From: Bryum argenteum
Lineage: Eukaryota > Streptophyta > Bryopsida > Bryales > Bryaceae
NCBI GenBank assembly: GCA_037043015.1
Contig: CM073324.1
Coordinates: 25,126,097-25,190,096, forward strand
DNA: 64,000 nt
Direction: 5' to 3'
The position numbers and the translations under genes were made by a program. Positions 55,838-64,000 of this stretch are shown in pieces (position 1 is the stretch's first letter; every line of letters begins with the position of its first letter). The notes below the pieces were generated by a model, which did not search any database, was not told the DNA's origin, and saw nothing but the letters and a program-made list of their open reading frames with translations.

Positions 55838-57341
55838 CAGGTTCCCCAGAATAACTAAAGTATGATAAACATAGTGATTGCTTCTACTTGTAAGATTTGG
55901 GCAACTTGATGTGAACTCTAATGAAATTTATTTTCATTCCAAGCTATACTTTCATTCATATTGACAATAGGTCATACCCTCATTGGGTCCCTATCCACAC
56001 GTGTGAAGTGACGTTGGCCCGAACCTGCACTTTCCCGATTTCCCCTTTTTCTCCATTCACAAAAGCTGCTCTTCGGGACATGAGAGTGCACCTTCATGTT
56101 CGATCACTTCACTTGTCCTTCGACAAAGATGAGTTCTGAAAGAGCCACTACTTGATACTGACAGGTCTGCTTGTCACTCGCCACTGACACAACGCTGACC
56201 GACTCACCGAGTCCGGCAATCAAACACGAATTGTACAATTGCGAAACAGCTCCACGTCATGCACACACTGGTGTAGATCCTCGTCCATGTAACAGCTAGA
56301 TGTCTTTACGTGCAAAACCCCCGAAGCATAGAATAACTAGAAGAGGCAGCTCACAAGAAGCCTGCCGACATGCTGTGACTGTTGCTGAAATCACTCTGAT
56401 TAGCGTGAGGAACGCACAACATGAGACGAAGCCAACAAACCATTGCATCCAAAGATGCTTATTAAGCTTTTATTATGAAGCTTTTATTAACATACTCTGC
56501 GAGAGCCAGAGTAAGAAGTTTGAGATTCGGAACTGCTGTAGGATGACAATAATCATCAATATAGACGACCAACACCACTTCGTACTACGTGCAACTGCAC
56601 TGAGGTGTAGTTGCTGATGAACACAATACGAATAGTAAGACATCATTTAATAAATGAATAGGTATAGTTCCAAGTTGACCTGGCAGCCTTTACTGATGCT
56701 GAGTTTGTATTGCAAGAGACCAAACTGTTTTGAATCAACTCCCCATCATAGCAGCAGAACCCAGTTGAACACCAACTCTTGCAGAGGTGCTCGGTCAACT
56801 GGACGTGTAAACGCATCAACCTCCCATCCTCGCCAACACGCCTTCCAAAGCTCGATCTCCAGCTCAGGTTATTAGAATGCCAACGCAACTCCACAACTCA
56901 ATCAATTTCTGTCCACTCAAGCAATAGAACCACAAATTAAACCCAACAAATCACGTAATCTAGGCTGTCGAATGTGATTTCATAAGAAAAGAACGGTTAT
57001 CTTAATACGACCTGCTTCGACCAGGTGACAGCAGGTCAAGGAGCGCATGAACTTCCGGGCATTTGACTTGGTACTACCATATACATGAACCTTAGATGAC
57101 CTAATGAAGATGCACACACTGCTATGGCTTGACTTGTCTACGTGAATCGATCACTCTTCTGTGGCGACACTTGAGATTCTAGGCAATTAGCATGATTGTC
57201 TTTGTGTCCGTTCACGAGTCTCAACAGACGTATAACTTGCTACAATGACACATGAATGCTACAATAAGAGATGCAGCTCGAATAACATGGCTCGAATAAC
57301 GGTATTCTCACCTGCAAGATTCCAATCTGTATTATCTGCAT
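55838..57341. other. Intergenic DNA
   Basis: No gene accepted. A strong splice donor (CTTGCAG/GTGAGA, minus strand, about 57,312) lies about 30 nt after the stop of the acidic gene and may start a 3'-UTR intron. Confidence 0.35.
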
Positions 57342-58246
57342 TTATTTGGTCTGCCTAGCCACACGAACTTCAAGCGTGGATGCGAGTGCCGGGCCGCTTC
57401 CATCACCGTTATCCAACAGCCTCACCGTCGAAACGAGACCTGCGTCGACAATTGCAGGAAGTGTCGAAACAAGAACTGCGTCGACAGTCGCAGGAAGTGT
57501 CGAAACGAGACCTGCGTCGACAATTGCAGGAAGTATCGCCGTGTTTAAGGCTTCCCCTTCTGCATCGTCATCCACCAGGTCCACCGTAGGATCGTCATAT
57601 GTGTCAACGATTGCAGGAGATATCTCCGTATCCTCATCGTCATCATTCGTATCCTCATCGTCATCATTCGGATCCCATATGGCTTCCTCTTCCCTTCCAA
57701 TCTCACGTGAAATGTTGGCAACCGCAGCTAGTATTATCCCCTGCCGCTCGACATCTTCAGCCTCTGGAGCAGGCGTGGAGGCCCGGGGATCCGCAGGCGC
57801 TTCTACAGGCGGGGCTACCACAGGACGTACATCTGCATAAACAGCCATTGTAAAAAATACCCCGTCAGTATCAGAAAAACATATGAACGCAACGTCACGT
57901 GAGATCCTCCTCACTCATGAATACATCAAATAGCCTAAAGGAACATTACGAGACGAACGAACCTGCGGCGAAAACGTTATACAGCTCTCCATGTTCGCCG
58001 GCCACTTGCACCCACATCTCATTGTGATTGATCCTCGCATGACCACGTCGATCTACGATTACACCCAATATGAAAACACTCCGTCAGCATTCGAGAAATA
58101 TCGTCGACAACTCGTGCTCGTCCATGAATATAACGCAGCGACGAGAAGAACAAACCTAGGAGCACATGATGCTCACCATTTTCGTCGGCCAGGAGCGGCC
58201 TCAGTATCTCGTCGAGTTGCTCCCTCGTAAGATTACCTCGATCCAT
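57342..58246 (-). CDS. Acidic repeat-containing protein, three exons, function unknown
   Basis: Exons 58,246-58,177, 58,004-57,963 and 57,832-57,342 join in frame at GT-AG sites to 200 residues. The N-terminus (MDRGNLTREQLDEILRPLL) is a predicted helix. A proline- and alanine-rich stretch spans 39-62. Two 7-residue NDDDEDT units lie at 93-106. Three 12-residue repeats of the STLPAIVDAGLV type lie at about 137-172, encoded by three 36-bp DNA repeats. No signal peptide, membrane segment or known domain is seen. The ATG context (cagcATGG) is good. The acidic composition suggests a nuclear or binding role, but that is a guess. Further exons are possible. Confidence 0.55.
57430..57537. repeat. Three tandem 36-bp coding repeats
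   Basis: Units start at 57,430, 57,466 and 57,502, each containing gcgtcgaca and gcaggaagt. Units 1 and 3 differ by one base, unit 2 is more diverged. The length keeps the reading frame. Confidence 0.9.
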
Positions 58247-60214
58247 GCTGCTGAAGCGCGTTCAATCCTGCCTTCTGCAACACAATTTAACTGCATGACA
58301 TAGGTTTGTGTATCCATACAACATATCTAGAAGCACTCAAAGCACGGCGACGATTGTAGAAGAGCTGGTTGCAGAACTTCCATTGTGTACTTCAGGCACG
58401 TATACAAAATACTCGAGAGTACAATCCCTACGAGGCAACTCACTTATCGGCAGGGCTGTGCAGCATAAAAAGTAAATTTGAACTTGTTATTCCATATATA
58501 ATGACATATGTTATGCTTCTTCTGACAGAATCAAATTTTATATTAAATAAAATCTTATTGTGATTTACATAACTTGTATAATTAAAAGTAAAAGTAAACA
58601 AATTGTATTGTATTGCATGAATACATCATAGGGATTCAAAGTGTACATACAACCATCAGTGTCAAGAACCTTATCATGCATTTATTATGCCCTTGTTATA
58701 ATATTTTTATTTTTTTTTATTTATTTATTTTTCTTCGTAGTATACTTTGTAATGACTTAAAATTTAAGGACCTTCTTGACCTCTCACCCTTGCATAATTT
58801 TATTTTACACTTATTATATATGCCATGGCTGATTGTAGGTGAACATTTTAAAAATACACAACAAATATTTCCAAAACTCTCAATGCCTACTTTTTAGTAA
58901 ACTATATATCATCACATTCATAAGTGATTAAGTCATAGTATTTTGTAGGATAGGACTTAATAAATCTTCTGATAACAGGTGAAAGATGCCTCGTCAGGTT
59001 ACAATCACTCGAGAGTTTACGGTAAAGCACAAACAGACAGACGGGTTTCGCTGCCCACGAAGGTGTTGCTCGAGTCCAATTGATAATCTCGCTAGATTTT
59101 GAACCCTAGAAGTGCTCGAGCCAAATGAGTCATCTACATATTTAACTGTACTGTAATGCTCGGAGACGACGCAAATTCTCCAAACCCTACATGATTTCGG
59201 GGAATTTCGGTTCGAAAATCAGTACGAAGGGCCAGATCTTCACACTCAATTGAGTATGATGCATAACCCTAAACACCCTTTGAGACAAGAGATTAGAAGT
59301 GAAGCTACTCTTGCCACTGATCCGCGAGGATGGTCTCCTCGGCGATGGTACACAGAGGGTGTAATTAGCGCACCTGAGGCAGGCCGAGATACACGAACTG
59401 ATTGATCGGAGCTGGCCGGAGCAGAGAACGTCGATGAGGCTCCCTCGTCGTGTGGCAATCAAACGCGGAACAAGGGTTTGAGAAGAGGCTCGCAACAATC
59501 AGAGGATGACAGAATGCCGCCACTCCCTCATGCGCGGGAATGTACAAAATTCTCAAACAAAATGGATAATTTCCGACTTAAATTCCAAATCTATGTTTGA
59601 TTGATTGCTTATTATGTTTTCCATATTAATCAAGAGATAAGAGTTATTCCTCCCCGGTCAAATTGCGAAAGAGATCGACGGATGAACAGATGACGAGATT
59701 CGTCATGTAATCTGCAGTAATCGATGGAACCATATGAATGAAGTACATTCATAGAATATTCGAGGTAACGTCGGACTACGTTGCACATCAATTCTGGTGA
59801 GAATGATGGATGGAGATCTTACTGTCACTTCTCAATCAAGAGAATTTCCCATTTAGACAACTTCGAGACCCAGAAAAGACTTTAAAAGAACAATATCCTG
59901 CCCTTGATGAGCCTTATTTCAAAATACATTAGTAGCATAAATAGTATTGAAAGAGGTCCTTCCTACACTAGCATGAGTTAGAACCTAAACTAGGGATAAG
60001 TCCCCCAGATACTCAAAGTCAACGAGCTACAGTCGTAGCTAGGCCAGTTGAATAAATCTGTGGTATCTCTTCGGAGACTTGGTGCCCCAGTTGAATGACC
60101 TCCTAGCATGAACGATCTAATCATTCACTATCAACCTCAACAGTAGAAAATTCTAGAATATCGGCTTGTGACGACATAGTCTTTCATCAAATACATCGAG
60201 TTCGAGTAAGAGGT
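58247..60214. other. Intergenic DNA
   Basis: AT-rich (58,450-58,930) then mixed. Minus-strand ORFs at 59,187-59,556 overlap in several frames and show no family motif, so none is accepted. Confidence 0.35.
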
Positions 60215-60424
60215 TCATGATCGAACACTGAACACCACCATTTCAAAACACCAACTTCCGTGCTCGGTGATATCAGATGTGAGCAGGATGCTCAAAAGTA
60301 CGAAGTTCTCACTTCCATTCACTAAAATCTGCGTGAACAGCACTGGATTTCGATCTAGCCAGTACACACAAATGATATGCCTTGTTGCTTTTGTAGTGAG
60401 AAGGCCAGCCACAGACAAAGACAG
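60215..60424 (-). CDS. Candidate terminal exon of an unrecognised gene
   Basis: 69 codons plus stop after a good acceptor (gatgtttttcAG/CTGTCT). The peptide (LSLSVAGLLTTKATRHIICV and onward) has a regular hydrophobic pattern and no low complexity. No family recognised and the upstream exons were not found; a minus-strand segment at 60,820-60,660 (CLKELQGTRWPKDSEGG) could belong to the same gene. Confidence 0.3.
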   Translation of the reverse strand: MSLSVAGLLTTKATRHIICVYWLDRNPVLFTQILVNGSENFVLLSILLTSDITEHGSWCFEMVVFSVRS

Positions 60425-62684
60425 CTGAAAAACATCCCCTGTCAGTACTTGGAAGACAGTTTTGAACAGAGACCTAAGACAAGGATATGTAATTATAAAA
60501 CTGCATAAGTTCAGTGATACCTCAAGCAACTTCTAAGGCAGGTGTCCTTCATAGTGACTTAAGTAGCAACCTTCTAGGCGCAGGGGCGGGAAAAAGCGGG
60601 AAACAGTCAGGCCAGCCAGATTCAAGCGTCCATTCTGTGTATCTGAAATGAAGAGTTCAACATTGAACAAGTGGTCGGAGGTAAATATTAAGACCATCTG
60701 CAACCTCCAAGAACTTGTTCAAGGGAAAACACTCCTGCACACCACCTTCAGAATCCTTGGGCCATCGAGTGCCTTGAAGCTCCTTCAAACATGTGCAGTG
60801 AAATTCCTGCTCCTGAAGAGAAACCGTACAACTACAACTCCGAATCAACTCCACCAGGCTAACAATCGTACGACAAGACCGAAGATTGAGTTGGAGACGA
60901 TGATAAGCGCAACATCGAAGATTGAGTTGTGGAGAAGACGATAAGCACAACATGAGTGGACATTCGTCACTCAATGCACAATGATGACCCCACCGCTCAC
61001 TCACCCAGCTTTAATAAGCTAATCTAAGGAGCCACCACATGGGGTCAATAGGTATCCTTTCCAGGGAAAGAGAGTATCTCCATACATGCGGAATGTATTC
61101 CAGCAGTCGGGCCTACTACAGTCTAAAATAACGAGGATATCTGAACCGAGGACCACAGATGACATTCGTCATCACTGTCCCTCGAATTTTGCGGTGGAAA
61201 AGACAAGCTCTGAACTTTTCTGTTCAAAATCGCCGGAACAAGGACTGACCCCTACTGATACAGCAACACTCTCGATTTTTGAATTATTTTTACCAAGCAT
61301 TAGGTCTAACGACGGTGCACCTCGTGAGATCAACACTGTCACTGGTGTTCAGTCGAACCCATTATATTAAGAATCCTTGTCGCACGCATACTTCTTGCAA
61401 GATTGACACTGGGTAGGATGTTAGTACAATGTTGCCAGATGCTTCTGCGTAGGGCGAAGGAGCTATGCTGGGAAGGGTAAATCTGCAGACAAGACTTCTT
61501 TTCTCCGACGGAAGTGTCTTCTGTTACTTCTTCGGCCAGTCTAAGTCGTCTATCGTGACACGCTTTCCGCCTTTTATGACATGATGGCGGAGCTCAATCA
61601 CGCAACTTGAGCAGTACGATTCGATTATGCCTCCAAATACAACCGTGGATCGCGTTTTAGAGCTCGGCAGCTACCGGTCTACGATGTATGGAAGATTCTC
61701 CTAACAATGCTCGTCTCTCACAAGTGTTGCTCGGCTCTCACAAGTTGCTCGGCTCTCACAAATTCACCGAAACGTGAGATTTTGCTTTATTTCAAGTTTT
61801 GTTTTTTGTGCTTGGAAATAAGGTTTCAAGGCATGAACTCACGGTTCAAATCTTCTATCCAATTATTCTTCACATGCCATCTTTATTATCAAAGAGGGGC
61901 CTTTGAAATAGAACTTCAGCACACTTCCATTTGAAAATTCAAGCTTTTCTTCAGGTTTTATAGGTTGCATGAGGGTAAAAATTGCATGGACATGTTCCTC
62001 ACTCACTTAGGAACAAGATGTTGAAGAGCCTCAATTCAAATTTACTCTTAAAATTAGTTTTTTGGACTCACAAAAAACTTATAAACCCATTTGTAACAAA
62101 GGAAAAAAACTTATTTGTCAACTCTGAATGTTACGATATCACAACTGGTAAGAAATTCGAAACTAAGTCTTGGTACACACATACATGGACAAGTTGAGTA
62201 TAACGGTTACATACTTGAGATTACGTCAAAAGTTGAAAATTTTCATCTTCCACCAAAAGACGGTGGAAAGACGGTGGTTTTGACTTTTGAGGAGTTAAGG
62301 TAGTGTCGGGGCTTTCGACTTAGAGGATAAACGGGTGTCAAGATTGACTTCCCTATAAAGATTTAGGAGCAGTTGTTCATATATATTATGGTATTCGTAA
62401 AGTCATGGTCATTTTGCTCTAATTTGGAGCCTAGAACTTATTAAGGGTTGCTTTACACGAGGGGCTAAGCTATTGATAGGTCCAATTCATGGCCAAATCC
62501 TCTCTTGTGATTGGTTTAATTCTTGAAATTGCCTAAAGGGCTTTGCATGGAGAGTCAAGTCCAATTTTCTGATATTTTATTGTAACTAGCAATGTACTTG
62601 TCGTCTCGACGGGAAGCTCTTTATATGGTCTAGTTTTATACAATTATCCTGTGTTTACCATTTCCTCATATTATGTTTATTATT

Positions 62685-62687
<3 letters not shown>
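60425..62687. other. Intergenic DNA
   Basis: A short direct repeat (cgaagattgagttg..gacgataagc) occurs at about 60,881 and 60,917. A + strand ORF of 94 codons at 61,086-61,367 is not supported by any motif. AT-rich from 61,750. Confidence 0.35.

Positions 62688-62762
<75 letters not shown>
62688..62762. repeat. (TA)n microsatellite, about 75 bp
   Basis: Uninterrupted AT dinucleotides. Confidence 0.95.
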
Positions 62763-62764
<2 letters not shown>

Positions 62765-63300
62765 ATGTTTTGATTATTTTTTTATATAATCCATATAACA
62801 TAAAAGAAGGCAGGTAGGTTGGTAAGTTTGTAGGTTGGTAGGAAGGATGGCCGTATAGTATTTTATTTTAGAAGTAGATAATGGGTAGGGGACAAGTTAT
62901 GACACAACCCCACTCCAAAAGTTAGAAGATACGAGAATGGAAGGCCAATTCAATTATGACCTAGAGGTCGTTTCTTGATTTCAATACAAGATCATTATTT
63001 CACTAAAATACATTAATGTGAACAAATCAAAAGCATGGAATGTCGCTAGTAATACAAATTGGCCCTGTGACCTTTTTCTTCCTTCTGAAAATCAGCCCCA
63101 AGGGCTTCACACATGGACTCCTTCTTTATTAACTGTTTAATGTGTTCTCAAAGTGGCCCATGGAACCAATTGGGCTCAAAATATGAGTAGATTGGCTTGG
63201 AGAATTGTTGGCGTTCACTCCCTAAAGAGTCCCTAAGTGAGTTGTGGCACGTCTAGACTTTGGAAGACTCCTACAGAAGTTTGCATCCAGCTGATACCCG

Positions 63301-64000
63301 ATGACCGTGTCTCTGGTGCATGAATTATTCTCCATGGTTTGGGTCACTGCAACTGTGCAACAGGTTCTGAGTTCTGAGGAGATCTCTGAGCTCTGTCCTG
63401 CTCACTTGACTTCTTCGTACTCAGAGAGATTTGGTGTAAGTCACTGATTATTTTTGAGATGGGGTAACCCTAGGGCCCATTGATTGACATTGGACTGTTC
63501 TTCTCACCTAACTTATTGATGATGCCGTCGTCAAGGATTGGTAATTCCTACTGTACAGGTCATTACGCGTCAAGCAAGTGAGATGTGTAAGAATTGTTGA
63601 TTGGATGCAACAAAGTTAGAATAGCTTTTTTGAGGAAACGTTAGAGTTATCTTCAATTTCGCTGAAATTCGCACCAAAGAACAGTGCGAATTTGGACCAG
63701 GATTAGTTCCACATGCAACTTGCAACCTATTTTTTAACATCGGGAGCTCTGCCGATCACACGGTCGGATTTATTCCTTGCTCCAAGAAAGCATGGTAGGA
63801 TTACCTACCATTTTGCTCGAAATATGCGTCATTCTTGCATGCCTGTAAAACTCGCTTCGATCTGCTCATGAAGTACAACACTGCAAGGACTTCGAACCTG
63901 GGCAGCTGGGAAGCGTTTCACAGTGAGGAAGGCTCTGGAGGAACTGAGTTCAAGAGTCTCCATCTACTTGTTCACCGTTACAAGGTTTTAGAGAAGAGCC
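63301..64000 (+). CDS. Possible 5' part of a gene running off the window, function unknown
   Basis: Exon 1 at 63,301-63,435 codes for 45 residues from an ATG (MTVSLVHELFSMVWVTATVQ..) and ends at TTTGGT/GTAAGT. Exon 2 starts at 63,799 after catggtAG/GAT in the same phase and stays open to the window end (SKYASFLHACKTRF.., SNLGSWEAFHSEEGSGG..). Both splice sites are good and the phases agree. No family is recognised; the start could be an internal exon of a longer gene. Confidence 0.4.

Noticed and set aside
1..64000. tRNA, rRNA, riboswitch, CRISPR array or bacterial promoter
   Set aside because: None seen by eye on either strand; the gene structures are eukaryotic.

Overview
The window looks like nuclear DNA of a land plant, probably a non-flowering one such as a bryophyte or lycophyte (inference). 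It holds plant self-incompatibility S1-family (SPH) genes, a plant-type secreted subtilase with no introns, and a split gene of many small exons with GT-AG introns. These genes sit in AT-rich, transposon-laden intergenic DNA. No rRNA, tRNA, CRISPR, operon or bacterial signal was seen, and the species cannot be fixed from the sequence.

Layout. Positions 1-9,800 carry a tandem array of five + strand SPH genes: four intact (about 850, 3,363, 5,447, 7,255) and one pseudogene (9,340). The members share two upstream motifs at fixed distances and an intron placed just after the stop codon. Positions 9,800-14,124 are repeat-rich and include a TTAA-flanked element, a CACTA-like foldback and a relic of SPH 3' flank. 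Positions 14,133-29,433 form one 15.3 kb transposon: 11-bp terminal inverted repeats and a perfect 8-bp target duplication (AGAACAAC) give it hAT-like ends. Inside are a decayed minus-strand DUF7869-type gene, a decayed + strand gene with an intact acidic 3' ORF, and a near-perfect 170-bp palindrome between the two.

Positions 30,074-32,494 encode the 806-residue subtilase on the minus strand. Positions 33,762-43,132 are bounded by two inverted copies of a 0.6-kb repeat and enclose a second SPH cluster on the minus strand: two intact genes and one pseudogene. Positions 43,268-48,636 hold a minus-strand gene of about 18 exons for a TPR protein with a mitochondrial-type N-terminus. Positions 49,000-56,000 contain more copies of the TTAA-flanked family and a degenerate array of 264-327-bp tandem units. 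Positions 57,342-58,246 encode a small acidic protein with internal repeats in three exons. The right edge holds the first two exons of a possible gene that leaves the window.

The SPH genes and the subtilase all encode secreted products. The rest of the gene content is unrelated, and no pathway links the genes beyond SPH duplication. The most notable items are the 15.3 kb element, the shared SPH regulatory architecture, the inverted repeats around the second SPH cluster, and the TTAA-flanked repeat family.
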